NCBI RefSeq assembly: GCF_000495815.1
Contig: NZ_AWGE01000012.1
Coordinates: forward strand, 156,795-220,794
Direction: 5' to 3'
Origin: Asticcacaulis sp. AC466
GTDB lineage: Bacteria; Pseudomonadota; Alphaproteobacteria; Caulobacterales; Caulobacteraceae
Length of the DNA: 64,000 nucleotides
Of the stretch, positions 26,594 to 36,056 are shown piece after piece (position 1 is the first letter of the stretch; each line of letters begins with the position of its first letter). The notes beneath the pieces are model-generated. The model had not been told where the DNA came from. It saw only the letters and a program-made list of their open reading frames with translations, and made no database searches. Position numbers and translations under genes: made by a program.

Positions 26594-26725
26594 GGAATCG
26601 GCGCTAGACTCTCCCATATAGGTCCTGGCCCCACCCGCTATGGCCTGTTTCCTTGTTTTGTCGCGCGCGTTTTTATATCTCACGACCCCGGTCACGGGCG
26701 CGATTCATGTTAAGCCTGTTGTGTA

Positions 26726-28648
26726 ATGCCCGAACCCGACGATACCGAAATCATTATCGCGACACCTACCGGCTTTCCGGACAGCCCGGAAGACGCGCCG
26801 CTTATCGGCGCGGAGCTGATCCGGCGCGAAGCGGCCCTGGCACCTGACAAGCCGGGTGTATACCGGATGCTGGGCGCCGATGGCGAAGTGCTCTACGTCG
26901 GTAAGGCGAAGTCGCTGAAAAAACGCGTTCTTCAATACGCGCAAGGCCGTTTCCATACCCAGCGCATCGCCCGTATGGTCGCCCTGACGCGCGAAATGGT
27001 CCTGCTGCGCACCGACACCGAAGGCGAAGCGCTTCTGCTCGAAGCCCGTCTGATCAAGGCGCTCAAGCCGCGGTACAATGTTCTGCTGCGCGACGACAAG
27101 ATGTTCGCCGAAATCCTCGTGCGTAAGGATCACGAAGCGCCGCAAATTACCAAGCATCGCGGCGCCCATTCGATTCCGGGCGATTATTTCGGCCCGTTCG
27201 CCTCTACAAATGCCGTCAACCAGACGCTGGACACCTTGCAGAAGGCGTTTCTGCTGCGCACCTGCACCGACAGTGTCTACGCGGCGCGCACGCGTCCCTG
27301 CATGTTGCACCAGATCAAGCGCTGCTCGGCGCCGTGCACGGGCGTGATCAGCCTGCCCGACTATAACGATCTGGCGCGTCAGGCGCATGATTTCCTGCGT
27401 GGCAAAAGCCGGGCCGTCATCGAACGCCTGTCGAAAGAGATGATGCAGGCGTCCGACGACATGGATTTCGAACGGGCCGCCCACCTGCGCGATCGGGTGC
27501 GGGCCTTGAATCACGTCTCGCTGTCGTCCTCGGTCGATCTGGGCGATGAAGAAGCGGACGTCTTTGCCGTCTTCAACGAAGGGGGGGCGGCCTGCGTGCA
27601 GGCCGTCTTTTATCGTGCCGGCCAGAATTGGGGCGACCGCGCCTATTTCCCGCGCATCGACCAAGAAGACGATGCCGGGGGTATTCTCGACGCCTTTCTG
27701 GGGCAGTTTTACCAGGATCGCCAGGTGCCGCGCCTGGTTCTGGTATCGCACGACCTGCATGAGCCCGATCTGATGATGGAGGCCTTGTCGCTCAAGGCGG
27801 ACCGCAAGGTGCAGGTACTGCGGCCAAGACGCGGCGGCAAGTGCGAAGTCGTCCAGAGCGCCCTGAATAATGCCCGCGCCGCGCTTGGACGCAAACTGGC
27901 CGAAACCAGCGCGCAATCGAAACTGCTTCAGGGTGTTTGCCAGGCGTTCGGTCTGGACGCACCGCCGACACGGATTGAGGTGTACGATAACTCCCACCTG
28001 GGCGGCACCCATGCGGTGGGCGGCATGATTGTCGCCGGACCAGAAGGGTTCCTGAAAAGTCAGTACCGCAAGTTTACCATCCGCGATCTCGATACCGTGC
28101 CGGGCGACGATTACGCCATGATGGCCGAAGTGTTTCGCCGCCGCTTCATGCGCCTGGTCAGGGCCAAGGATGATACCGCCGCCGCCGAAGGGTTTGGACG
28201 GCCCGATCTGGTGCTGGTCGACGGTGGTCAGGGGCAATTGGATGCGGTCATGACCGTGATGCAGGAACTCGGTATGACCGATATCCGGATTGTCGGCGTC
28301 GCCAAGGGGCCGGATCGCGACGCCGGGATGGAACGCTTCTTCATGCCGGGGCGTCTGCCCTTCATGATGGAGCCGAAGTCGCCGGTTTTGTATTACCTGC
28401 AACGCCTGCGCGACGAAGCGCACCGCTATGCCATCGGCGCCAATCGCCAGAAGCGCGACGCCGCCATTACCAAGAACCCGCTCGACGAAATCGACGGTAT
28501 CGGCGCTAAGCGCAAGCGCGCGCTGCTGGCGGCCTTCGGGTCCGGGCGTGAGGTCGGTCGGGCCACGGTCGATGAATTGATGAAGATCGAAGGCGTGAGT
28601 GCAGCCCTAGCCCAGAAAATCTACGACTTCTTTCACGCCGGCACTTAA
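26726..28648 (+). CDS. uvrC: UvrABC excinuclease subunit C
   Basis: 640 residues. It makes both incisions flanking a DNA lesion bound by UvrAB. The N-terminal GIY-YIG nuclease domain (KPGVYRMLGADGEVLYVGKAKSLKKRV) is near residues 45-70; a Cys-rich FLLRTCTDSVYAARTRPCMLHQIKRCSAPC follows. The UVR motif is near residue 230-260 (DDMDFERAAHLRDRVRAL), then the RNase H-like endonuclease domain (RIEVYDNSHLGGTHAVGGMIV and LVLVDGGQGQL), and C-terminal helix-hairpin-helix motifs (DEIDGIGAKRKRALLAAFGS). The N-terminal 40 residues are acidic and non-conserved. Confidence 0.97.
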   Translation: MPEPDDTEIIIATPTGFPDSPEDAPLIGAELIRREAALAPDKPGVYRMLGADGEVLYVGKAKSLKKRVLQYAQGRFHTQRIARMVALTREMVLLRTDTEGEALLLEARLIKALKPRYNVLLRDDKMFAEILVRKDHEAPQITKHRGAHSIPGDYFGPFASTNAVNQTLDTLQKAFLLRTCTDSVYAARTRPCMLHQIKRCSAPCTGVISLPDYNDLARQAHDFLRGKSRAVIERLSKEMMQASDDMDFERAAHLRDRVRALNHVSLSSSVDLGDEEADVFAVFNEGGAACVQAVFYRAGQNWGDRAYFPRIDQEDDAGGILDAFLGQFYQDRQVPRLVLVSHDLHEPDLMMEALSLKADRKVQVLRPRRGGKCEVVQSALNNARAALGRKLAETSAQSKLLQGVCQAFGLDAPPTRIEVYDNSHLGGTHAVGGMIVAGPEGFLKSQYRKFTIRDLDTVPGDDYAMMAEVFRRRFMRLVRAKDDTAAAEGFGRPDLVLVDGGQGQLDAVMTVMQELGMTDIRIVGVAKGPDRDAGMERFFMPGRLPFMMEPKSPVLYYLQRLRDEAHRYAIGANRQKRDAAITKNPLDEIDGIGAKRKRALLAAFGSGREVGRATVDELMKIEGVSAALAQKIYDFFHAGT

Positions 28649-28763
28649 GCTGCGTGACCAAAAGCGACGCCAAACCGTGGCAAACCCGATAAATCGCTTG
28701 GTGCCTGATTTTTCTTGGTTAGAATGCCGCGAAACCTTTGCAACCCTGAGAAATGACGCATTC

Positions 28764-29384
28764 ATGACCGGCGAAAAAGTCAATCCGATACCCAACTTGC
28801 TGACCGGAGTCCGGCTCGTTTTCGGCGTCGTCATCTTTGTTTTGCTGGCCGGCATGGCCGGTGGCATCCCCTTCATTCAGGCGCAGTCGGACGTTTTGTT
28901 CAGTATGCAGCGTTGGGGCGTCTATGTCTTTGTCATAGCCGCCCTGACCGACCTGTTCGACGGCGTTCTGGCGCGCAAGCTCAAGGCCGAAAGCCGATTG
29001 GGCGCTATCCTCGATCCGATTGCCGATAAGATCCTTGTCTGCGGCACCATTCTGGGCGTCTTCGCCATCCATTCGGGCGATCCGTTCTTTGCCCTGCCGG
29101 CCGCCTTCATCCTGTTCCGGGAATTCGCCGTCAGCGCGCTGCGCGAAGCCGCCGCGGCAAAGGGGGTCAGGGTGCCGGTCAGCTTCCTGGGCAAGATCAA
29201 GACGACCGTGCAGCTGGTGGCGCTTGGTTTGTTGCTGTTCGCCGACGCATGGTCGGCCTTCGGGCTGCAACCGGATGGGTCAACCGCCGTTCTGATGACC
29301 GCCTATGCGCTTGTTTGGATTGCGGCGATTATTTCACTGTGGACAGGCATAGCCTACTTCATCGCGGCCCAGAAGGACCTGTAA
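28764..29384 (+). CDS. pgsA: CDP-diacylglycerol-glycerol-3-phosphate 3-phosphatidyltransferase
   Basis: 206 residues from the ATG giving MTGEKVNPIPNLLTGVRLVF; the frame runs back to 28677, but those residues are not family-like. The CDP-alcohol phosphotransferase motif is complete: DLFDGVLARKLKAESRLGAILDPIADK (D-x2-DG-x2-AR-x8-G-x3-D-x3-D). It makes phosphatidylglycerophosphate, the first committed step to phosphatidylglycerol and cardiolipin. Several transmembrane segments fit the inner membrane. It follows uvrC, the order seen in many proteobacteria. Confidence 0.94.
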   Translation: MTGEKVNPIPNLLTGVRLVFGVVIFVLLAGMAGGIPFIQAQSDVLFSMQRWGVYVFVIAALTDLFDGVLARKLKAESRLGAILDPIADKILVCGTILGVFAIHSGDPFFALPAAFILFREFAVSALREAAAAKGVRVPVSFLGKIKTTVQLVALGLLLFADAWSAFGLQPDGSTAVLMTAYALVWIAAIISLWTGIAYFIAAQKDL

Positions 29385-29567
29385 AGGGGCCGCCATAAGG
29401 AAGGTACACGGACGCAGCCGATAGGTTTGTGTTCGGAATCGGACAAATTCGTCGATGATTTGGGAGCATATTTCGACGGTGCAACCTATGTTACGCCGAT
29501 TTAATTAGACCTTTATCGAAAACTTATAGATGTTGCCGCTTGGAAGATTTGTCTCAAAAGTGGTAAT

Positions 29568-30704
29568 ATGTCCCTCGCTCTCTCCACCATACTGTATGAG
29601 TGGCGCCGATATTTCGGCGCCGTCATCGCCCTTGCCGTCGCGGGACTCCTTGTCCTGGCGATGACCGGCATGTTTATGGGCATGGCTAAATCGTTTACCG
29701 CCACGATTGAACGCTCACCGGCTCAGATCCTGATCCTGCCGCCGCAAGCTGATGGTATATTCGGCGATACGGGTCAGGCCCGTCGTCTGATCCCCATGGT
29801 GTATCAGCACCCGGACGTTGTTGAAGTTCAGCCGATGGTTATGAACTGGGCGATGTGGTCCAATTTCCCGAAGAATGGTCAGCCGTCGAAAAGCGACGGC
29901 GTCAGGGTGGTCGTTGTAGACCCGGTTCGGGGCGCGGTAACCATGCCGAGCGATTTTTCCGACGCCACGATCGATGCCTTGAAGGAGCCTTTTGCGGTTA
30001 TCCTCGACCGGTCGAGCTTGGGTAAGTTGGGCGTTAAGGTCGGTGACAAGGCCAAGATGAATGGACGCACCGTAACGGTGGCCGGCGTGGTCGATGGCTA
30101 TCCCAACATGTTCAACACCCAGGTTTTCACCTCGTACCAGACGGCGAAGCTGCTCTATGTCGCCAGTGATGGGCCCCGCGTCGGCCCGCTGCTGGTCAAG
30201 TTGCGCGACCCAAGCCGGTCCATAGCTGTCGCTGCCGAACTGAACGCCATGGGTGCCGGCCAGTACAAGGCCTGGACGCGTGAGGAACTGGCCAAGACGT
30301 CCCAGGTCGGCATGCTCAAGGAAGGCGGCATTGCGGTCATCCTCGGCTTCATGGCCGTTGTCGGCGTCTTCATCGGCATTGTCATCACCTGGCAAACTCT
30401 GCAAGGCGCCATCATGGCCAATATCAAGGAATTCGCCTCCCTGCGGGCACTCGGCGTCTCCATGGGGAGCCTGCGCCTGATCATCATGGAACTCAGCTTC
30501 TGGGTCGGGGTGGCGGGGCTTTTCCTTACCGTGGCTCTGGTGGCCGGCGTGGCTGCCCTTGCCAAGATGGGCGGCGTGCCCATGGACTTCCCGTTGTTCA
30601 TCGACATTCCTGTTGGGATCATGTTGATGATCATCGCCATCCTGTCGGGTCTCTTCTCGCTCGGCGTCCTCAAGAAAAGCCAGCCGGCGGATTTGTTACG
30701 ATGA
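29568..30704 (+). CDS. ABC transporter permease, FtsX/DevC type
   Basis: 378 residues. One N-terminal membrane segment (about 17-38) is followed by a periplasmic MacB-like domain (about 40-250), and three C-terminal membrane segments form the FtsX domain (GGIAVILGFMAVVGVFIGIVITWQ, then NIKEFASLRALGVSMGSLRLIIMELSFW). NIKEFASLRALG is the usual coupling-helix pattern. First gene of a permease-ATPase-adaptor operon in DevCAB arrangement; its 3' end overlaps the ATPase gene by 4 bp. The 183 bp upstream hold the presumed promoter, with no clear motif. Confidence 0.9.
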   Translation: MSLALSTILYEWRRYFGAVIALAVAGLLVLAMTGMFMGMAKSFTATIERSPAQILILPPQADGIFGDTGQARRLIPMVYQHPDVVEVQPMVMNWAMWSNFPKNGQPSKSDGVRVVVVDPVRGAVTMPSDFSDATIDALKEPFAVILDRSSLGKLGVKVGDKAKMNGRTVTVAGVVDGYPNMFNTQVFTSYQTAKLLYVASDGPRVGPLLVKLRDPSRSIAVAAELNAMGAGQYKAWTREELAKTSQVGMLKEGGIAVILGFMAVVGVFIGIVITWQTLQGAIMANIKEFASLRALGVSMGSLRLIIMELSFWVGVAGLFLTVALVAGVAALAKMGGVPMDFPLFIDIPVGIMLMIIAILSGLFSLGVLKKSQPADLLR

Positions 30705-31417
30705 CTATTGGTACACTTGCGCTGGACGCAAAAGGGCTGTCAAAAAGCTACAAGATCGGCAAGCTGAAGCAGGCCGTGCTGAAAAACGTCGATTTCAACG
30801 CCTATCACGGTCAGGTCACTATGGTAATGGGACCGTCGGGTTCGGGTAAATCTACCCTGATCGCGGCCCTGTCAGGCTTGATGAAGCCCGACGAGGGCGA
30901 GGTCATGGCCTTGGGCGAAAGCCTGTGGAAGAAGAAGCGGGGCAAGATCGACAAGTTCCGCCTCGATCACTGCGGCTTCATTTTCCAGGGGTTCAACCTG
31001 TTCCCGGCCCTAAGCGCGACCGAGCAGGTCGAACAGGTGCTTAAGTACTGCAAGGTGCCGCACGCGGAATCGCGCCGCCGCGCCAAGGCGGTGCTGGAGT
31101 CCGTCGGCCTCGGTCACCGGCTCAAGCAATATCCGTCGGAACTGTCCGGGGGCGAAAAACAGCGCGTCGCCATCGCCCGGGCCCTGGCCAAGGAACCGCA
31201 ACTAATCTTCGCCGATGAACCGACATCGGCCCTCGATTCGGTCAGCGGCCAGGTGGTCATCAAACTCCTTCATCAGGCGGCCAGAGAACGGGGGGCGGCG
31301 GTTGTTGTCGTGACCCACGACCCGCGCCTGGAAGCCTATGCCGACCGCGTCATTCACATGGAAGACGGAAAAATTCTGAGCGATACCCTGATCGCCGAAC
31401 CGACTGTCCACGCCTAA
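30701..31417 (+). CDS. ABC transporter ATP-binding protein (LolD/MacB/DevA type)
   Basis: 238 residues. Walker [19 protein letters not shown]-loop [21 protein letters not shown] signature [19 protein letters not shown], Walker [13 protein letters not shown] and H-loop [15 protein letters not shown] are all intact. It belongs to the MacB/LolD class that drives extracytoplasmic or mechanotransmission transport with FtsX-type permeases. Start overlaps the permease stop (ATGA), indicating coupled translation. Confidence 0.94.
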   Translation: MTIGTLALDAKGLSKSYKIGKLKQAVLKNVDFNAYHGQVTMVMGPSGSGKSTLIAALSGLMKPDEGEVMALGESLWKKKRGKIDKFRLDHCGFIFQGFNLFPALSATEQVEQVLKYCKVPHAESRRRAKAVLESVGLGHRLKQYPSELSGGEKQRVAIARALAKEPQLIFADEPTSALDSVSGQVVIKLLHQAARERGAAVVVVTHDPRLEAYADRVIHMEDGKILSDTLIAEPTVHA

Positions 31418-31439
31418 TTTAAAGAGCCAGAGAAACCAT

Positions 31440-32426
31440 ATGTCTCGTAAATTCGCCACCTCCACCGCCCTCGTTTTCGGCCTGCTGGCCCTGAGCGCCG
31501 TTTCCATGACCGCTTGCCAGCAGCCGGGTGCGCCTGGCGGCAAGCCCGGCGACGCGGCCGTGAAGGCGCCGCCGTCGCCCTATGCCGCCATTGCCGCCGG
31601 TAAAGTCGATGTCGATGGCGGGGTCGTCGAGGTTGCCGCCCGCCGCGCCGGTATCGTCGAACAGGTCTACGTCCAGGAAGGCGACGTGGTCACCAAGGGC
31701 CAGGTTCTGGCGCGTCAGGAAGACGAGGACACGCTTCTGGCTGTCAACAACTCGCGCGCCGCCGTAAACCAGGCTCAGAGCCAACTTGCCCTGATCCAGG
31801 TGCAGATCCGTACGGCCGAGCGCGAGTATGAACGCCTGGCCAAACTGGCCCCGACCAATTTCGTCGCGCAGCAGAAGCTGGATCAGGCCCGTGACGCCAT
31901 CGATACCGCCAAGGCGACCCTGGAAGCCCAGCAGGCCGCCGTAGCCACGGCCCGCGCGCAGTTGGCTCAGGCGGAATATCAGCAGGACCTTACCATCATC
32001 CGCGCGCCGATGGACGGAAAGATTATCCGCCGTTACGCAAATCCGGGCGCTGGGGCGTCTACCCTGAACGTTTCGACCATGTTCGACCTGGAACCCGCCA
32101 TTCCCCACATTATCCGGTCTGAAATCGTCGAAAGTGCCATCCCGGCTGTGTCGGTCGGCCAGGAAGCGGAAATCGTTCCGGAAGCTGATCCGAGCAAGTT
32201 GTATGTCGGCAAGGTCATGCGCATCGCCGCCACGTTCGGCGCGCGCAAGCTGAAATCCGACGGCGGCAACGAAGCCTCCGACGAGCGCGTGGTCGAGGTC
32301 GTCGTATCGGCCGACAACACGCCGTTCCTGATCGGTCAGCGCGTGCTGGTCAAGTTCATGAAGCCCGGTGAACATGCCGGCGCCAAGCGCGAGGCGCCCA
32401 AGCCTGCCACGCCAGCGAAGACGTAG
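31440..32426 (+). CDS. HlyD/DevB-type periplasmic adaptor, predicted lipoprotein
   Basis: 328 residues. Signal sequence with a lipobox-like SMTA-C (Cys26), followed by a Pro/Gly-rich linker. Split lipoyl/barrel-sandwich halves (KVDVDGGVVEVAARRAGIVEQVYVQEGDVVTKGQVLA and QDLTIIRAPMDGKIIRRYANPGAG) flank an alpha-helical hairpin rich in Ala/Gln (about 85-190). A beta-barrel region and a basic C-terminal tail follow. This is the membrane-fusion protein of the tripartite exporter. No outer-membrane TolC gene lies nearby. It probably exports a lipid, glycolipid or small molecule (inference). Confidence 0.9.
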   Translation: MSRKFATSTALVFGLLALSAVSMTACQQPGAPGGKPGDAAVKAPPSPYAAIAAGKVDVDGGVVEVAARRAGIVEQVYVQEGDVVTKGQVLARQEDEDTLLAVNNSRAAVNQAQSQLALIQVQIRTAEREYERLAKLAPTNFVAQQKLDQARDAIDTAKATLEAQQAAVATARAQLAQAEYQQDLTIIRAPMDGKIIRRYANPGAGASTLNVSTMFDLEPAIPHIIRSEIVESAIPAVSVGQEAEIVPEADPSKLYVGKVMRIAATFGARKLKSDGGNEASDERVVEVVVSADNTPFLIGQRVLVKFMKPGEHAGAKREAPKPATPAKT

Positions 32427-32489
32427 GCTAAAAGCGGCATCGGGACGCGGACGGTAAAAAAATTTACGCTTGAATGGTAGAGAGGCAGG

Positions 32490-33614
32490 GTGAAACCTGT
32501 CTCTTTTGCCGTTTTTCAGCCTGCCGATACTGTCGCTTCCGCGCCGCGCGCCGGCGGCGCCAGCCTCGATGTCCTGCGCTTCCTGGCCGCCGGCTTCATT
32601 CTGTTGTTTCACTATGGATCGAACGCGCCGATCAATCTGGGCACCCTGATGCCGGTATTCAGCGAGGGCTGGCTGGCCACCGATTTCTTCCTTCTGCTGT
32701 CCGGCTATATCCTGTGCCGCGCCTATGGGCAGCGTCTGGTGACGTCGCACATGCGGCGCACGCATTTCTTCCTGCGCCGCTTCGCGCGCCTGTGGCCGTC
32801 GCATATCCTGGTCCTACTGGTCTTCGGCCTGTTCATATGGGCGTCGTCGGCGGTGGGATTGGCGCCCAATCACCCGGATAAATACGGCCTTTGGGATTTT
32901 ATCGCCCAGGCCTTTCTGGTGCATGGCTGGGGCATCACGCATAACGCGGCGTGGAACGTGCCGACCTGGACCATTTCGGCCCTGCTGGTCTGCTACGCGC
33001 TATTCAGCCTGTACGCACCGCTGCTCTACGGACGGTCCCGGCTGGTCCTGGCGATAGTGGCCTGCGCGGTCTTGTTGGCGGCCCAGGGTCTGGCGTCCGG
33101 CCTGGCGCATCACGCCTTTGTCGATTTACCCTTTGCCTGGGGGCTTCTGCGCGCCATCCCCTTGTTCTTATTGGGCAATCTGATTGAACGCCTGACGGCC
33201 GGCATGAAGATTTCCAAAGTGGGGTACTGGCTGGGCATCTTTTCGGCGGTAGCCGGTATTGCGGTCCTGTGTGCGCTGCCGCGCGGCGCCATCTGCGACA
33301 GCCTGGTGCTGGTGCTTTTGGCCTTAGTCCTTACGGTGTCGGGCGGTGTGGCGTTTCACGAGACGACCGCCACCCACCGAATGGGGCGCGCGTCGTTTGC
33401 GCTGTTTCTGACCCATTCGCTGGTCGGCGCGGTGTGGTTCGGCCTCAGTCCCCGGCTGATTGAACATTTCGGTCTGTCCCAGCCGGAGCAATGGCTGCTA
33501 TGGGGCGCAGGCGTGGTCGTGGCAATAATCACAGCCTTCCTGTTCGACGCCTGGGTCGACAGGCCATTGAGCCAGCGCGTCTCAAAGCTGTCCTTCATCA
33601 AGGGCGGTATTTAG
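32490..33614 (+). CDS. Acyltransferase 3 family integral membrane protein
   Basis: 374 residues from a GTG start with GAGAGGCAGG just upstream. Motifs: ASLDVLRFLAAGFILLFHYGSNAP, EGWLATDFFLLLSGYILCRAYG, THFFLRRFARLWPSHILV, and about ten hydrophobic segments. It lies 63 bp after the exporter adaptor gene on the same strand, so it may be part of that transcript. An acyltransferase coupled to a DevBCA-like exporter would be reasonable for modifying an exported glycolipid, but this is inference. Confidence 0.88.
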   Translation: MKPVSFAVFQPADTVASAPRAGGASLDVLRFLAAGFILLFHYGSNAPINLGTLMPVFSEGWLATDFFLLLSGYILCRAYGQRLVTSHMRRTHFFLRRFARLWPSHILVLLVFGLFIWASSAVGLAPNHPDKYGLWDFIAQAFLVHGWGITHNAAWNVPTWTISALLVCYALFSLYAPLLYGRSRLVLAIVACAVLLAAQGLASGLAHHAFVDLPFAWGLLRAIPLFLLGNLIERLTAGMKISKVGYWLGIFSAVAGIAVLCALPRGAICDSLVLVLLALVLTVSGGVAFHETTATHRMGRASFALFLTHSLVGAVWFGLSPRLIEHFGLSQPEQWLLWGAGVVVAIITAFLFDAWVDRPLSQRVSKLSFIKGGI

Positions 33615-33620
33615 AGCCTT

Positions 33621-34484
33621 CTAAACCGCATCCAGACCGATGTCGAAGTTAGGTGCGGAATGGGTGAGGGCGCCGACCGAAATGACATCGACTCCCGTTT
33701 CGGCGATGGCGCGAACCGTGTCCAGATTGACGCCGCCTGAGGCCTCCAGAATCGTCTTGCCGCCCAAGGACGGATCATGCGCCAGCGCAACGGCTTCGGC
33801 ATACATATCCAAGCTGAAGTTATCGAGCAGCAGCACGTCCGGCCCGTAGGGCAGGGCCTGCTTGAGCTGGGCAATGCTGTCCACTTCGATTTCAATCTTC
33901 ATGGTGTGGCCGACATCGGCCTTGGCGCGTTCCATGGCCGGGCCAACGCCGCCACAGATGGCTATGTGGTTGTCCTTGATCAGGATGGCGTCGTCCAGCC
34001 CATAGCGGTGATTGTAGCCGCCGCCGCACTTGACGGCGTGCTTCTGGAGGCCGCGCAGCATGGGCAAGGTCTTGCGCGTGCAGGCGATGCGGGTCTTCAA
34101 CCCCTCGACCGTCTGGACATATTGCGACGTCAGGGTCGCGACGCCGGACAGATGACACAACAGGTTGAGCGCGACACGCTCTCCCGCCAATATGGCGCGC
34201 GCCTTGCCTTCGACTCGGGCGATGACGTCGCCGGGATTGACGGCGCTGCTGTCCGGCAACAGGATTTCAAAACGGATTTGCGGGTCCATCAGGCTCATGG
34301 CCAGGCGCGCGCAGTCGATGCCGGCCGATATACCGGCCTTGCGCGCCTTGAATTCGGCCTTGAAGCGCGCATTCGGCGGGATGACTGCCTGGGCGGTCAC
34401 ATCGCCCGCCAGCCCCAGGTCTTCACGCAGGGCGTCGCGGATGATCGGTTCGATCAGGAGGTCAGGCAGGCCTGTGATGAACAT
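33621..34484 (-). CDS. nadC: Nicotinate-nucleotide pyrophosphorylase (carboxylating)
   Basis: 287 residues from MFITGLPDLL, chosen because GGGGAACC lies upstream and the conserved N-terminus starts there; the open frame continues to 34613 inside nadB. It converts quinolinate and PRPP to nicotinate mononucleotide. Signatures: REDLGLAGDVTAQAVIP, LNLLCHLSGVATLTSQYV, ACTRKTLPMLRGLQKHAVKCGGGYNHRYGLDDAILIKDNHIA, LLLDNFSLDMYAEAVAL and EASGGVNLDTVRAIAETGVDVISVGALTHS. The start overlaps the nadB 3' end by 31 bp, so translation of the two is probably coupled. Confidence 0.96.
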   Translation of the reverse strand: MFITGLPDLLIEPIIRDALREDLGLAGDVTAQAVIPPNARFKAEFKARKAGISAGIDCARLAMSLMDPQIRFEILLPDSSAVNPGDVIARVEGKARAILAGERVALNLLCHLSGVATLTSQYVQTVEGLKTRIACTRKTLPMLRGLQKHAVKCGGGYNHRYGLDDAILIKDNHIAICGGVGPAMERAKADVGHTMKIEIEVDSIAQLKQALPYGPDVLLLDNFSLDMYAEAVALAHDPSLGGKTILEASGGVNLDTVRAIAETGVDVISVGALTHSAPNFDIGLDAV

Positions 34485-36022
34485 TCGGTTGGTTCCCCAG
34501 CTCTGTTTTGGACTTCCGCCCATGTTATATAGGTGCGCCTGCCCTCGACATCGGTCTGAGGGTAGTCGCTGCGATAATGAGAACCGCGACTCTCGCGGCG
34601 ATGCAAGGCACAAGTGGCGATCAGGCGCGCATTGACCAGGGCCAGCGCACCGGGATAGCGCAGATCGAGCCTATCGACGAGGCCGAGCAGGGCGGTCAGC
34701 CCCGCTTCGTCACGGACCACGCCAGCCTGATGGCTCATCTCGTTGCGCAGGGCCTGCAAGTCGGCGGGCGCCAGTACAGGAGGCAGAAGCGGGCGGATCG
34801 CCGTTTCGGTATCCGGCGCGAAGGCGGCGGGGTGCAGGTCGGTCGTGGCGGCTATGCCGATGCGTTCTCCGAAGGCGGCGGCTTCGAGCAGGCTGTTCGA
34901 CGCCAGGCGATTGGCGCCATGCACGCCCGTGGAGGCGCATTCCCCGACCGCGAACAGGTTCTTCAAGGAGGTGCGGCCGTCTATGTCGGTGCGGATGCCG
35001 CCCATGTGGTAGTGGGCCGCAGGGGCGACCGGCATGGGCTGGACGCGGGGATCAAGACCTTGCGCCATGCAGGAGGCGAAGACGGTCGGAAATTCAGCCG
35101 GAAAATGCTCGCCGATGGCTTCGCGCGCATCCAGGAAGGCGCCGCCATTCAGGTCGGCCTTGTGAACGGCCCGCGCCACGATATCGCGCGGCGCCAATTC
35201 GCCATCGGGGTGGTCGTCGAAGACAAAGCGGTGGCCGGTCTTGTCGATCAGGGTGGCCCCCTCGCCGCGCAGGGCCTCGGTGGCCAGCGGCGCGGGGTCG
35301 AGCCCGAATTTCAGCGCGGTCGGGTGGAATTGGACGAATTCAGGATCGGCGATCACCGCACCGGCCAGGGCGGCCATCGCCATGCCTTCGCCGCGCAGAT
35401 TGGCCGGATTTGTGGTCACGGCGAACAGGCCGCCGGAGCCACCGCTGGCCATGATAACGACCGGCGCGTAGACTTCGACACGGCGGCCGCCATAGTCAAC
35501 GACCGCGCCGATGACCGTCTCGTCGTCGGACCTGATCAGGCCCAGGGCAAAGGCCGGCTCCCAGATTTCGATATGCGGCGCGGCAAGGGCGGTATTGACT
35601 ACGGCTTCCAAAATGGCCTTGCCGGCCAGGTCGCCGCCGACCCGGGCGACGCGGGCCAGACCGTGAGCGGCTTCGCGGTTGAGTACAAAAGAGCCGTCCG
35701 CCTTGTGATCGAAGGGCGCGCCCATGGCGTTCAGTTTGTGCACCGTGCCAGGGCCCATTTCGGTCAGAGTCTTGGCGGCCAGTTCGTCGACAATACCGGC
35801 CCCGGCATTGATGGTGTCGGTTTCATGGTCCTTGGGCGTATCTTCCGGCGACAGGGCCGCGGCGATGCCGCCTTGCGCCCATGCCGACGAACAGGCGACG
35901 CCCAATGCGACGGGCGCCAGCACGAGGGTGGCATGCGGTGCGGTGTTCAACGCCACGCTCAGCCCGGCCAGACCGGCGCCGATGACCAGGGGGCCATGAT
36001 GAATATGGATTTCAGTGGCCAT
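34454..36022 (-). CDS. nadB: L-aspartate oxidase
   Basis: 522 residues. An FAD enzyme oxidising L-aspartate to iminosuccinate, the substrate of NadA. Dinucleotide-binding motif VIGAGLAGLSVALNTAP at the N-terminus; SSAWAQGGIAAALSPEDTPKDHETDTINAGAG, VIMASGGSGGLFAVTTNPANLRGEGMAMAALAGA, FVQFHPTAL, and HYHMGGIRTDIDGRTSL with GVHGANRLASNSLLEA near the flavin site. The C-terminal 20 residues are non-conserved and lie in the overlap with nadC. Middle gene of the nadABC operon. Confidence 0.96.
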   Translation of the reverse strand: MATEIHIHHGPLVIGAGLAGLSVALNTAPHATLVLAPVALGVACSSAWAQGGIAAALSPEDTPKDHETDTINAGAGIVDELAAKTLTEMGPGTVHKLNAMGAPFDHKADGSFVLNREAAHGLARVARVGGDLAGKAILEAVVNTALAAPHIEIWEPAFALGLIRSDDETVIGAVVDYGGRRVEVYAPVVIMASGGSGGLFAVTTNPANLRGEGMAMAALAGAVIADPEFVQFHPTALKFGLDPAPLATEALRGEGATLIDKTGHRFVFDDHPDGELAPRDIVARAVHKADLNGGAFLDAREAIGEHFPAEFPTVFASCMAQGLDPRVQPMPVAPAAHYHMGGIRTDIDGRTSLKNLFAVGECASTGVHGANRLASNSLLEAAAFGERIGIAATTDLHPAAFAPDTETAIRPLLPPVLAPADLQALRNEMSHQAGVVRDEAGLTALLGLVDRLDLRYPGALALVNARLIATCALHRRESRGSHYRSDYPQTDVEGRRTYITWAEVQNRAGEPTECSSQACLTS

Positions 36023-36056
36023 GTCGGCCTCCTTTGCCTCTCGCCCTTGGACGCGG

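Noticed and set aside
26477..26725. Possible LexA box upstream of uvrC
   Set aside because: GTTC and GAAC half-sites occur, but none forms GTTC-N7-GTTC at the correct spacing.
26705..28423. 572-residue minus-strand ORF opposite uvrC
   Set aside because: No domain signatures; uvrC on the other strand has all its motifs.
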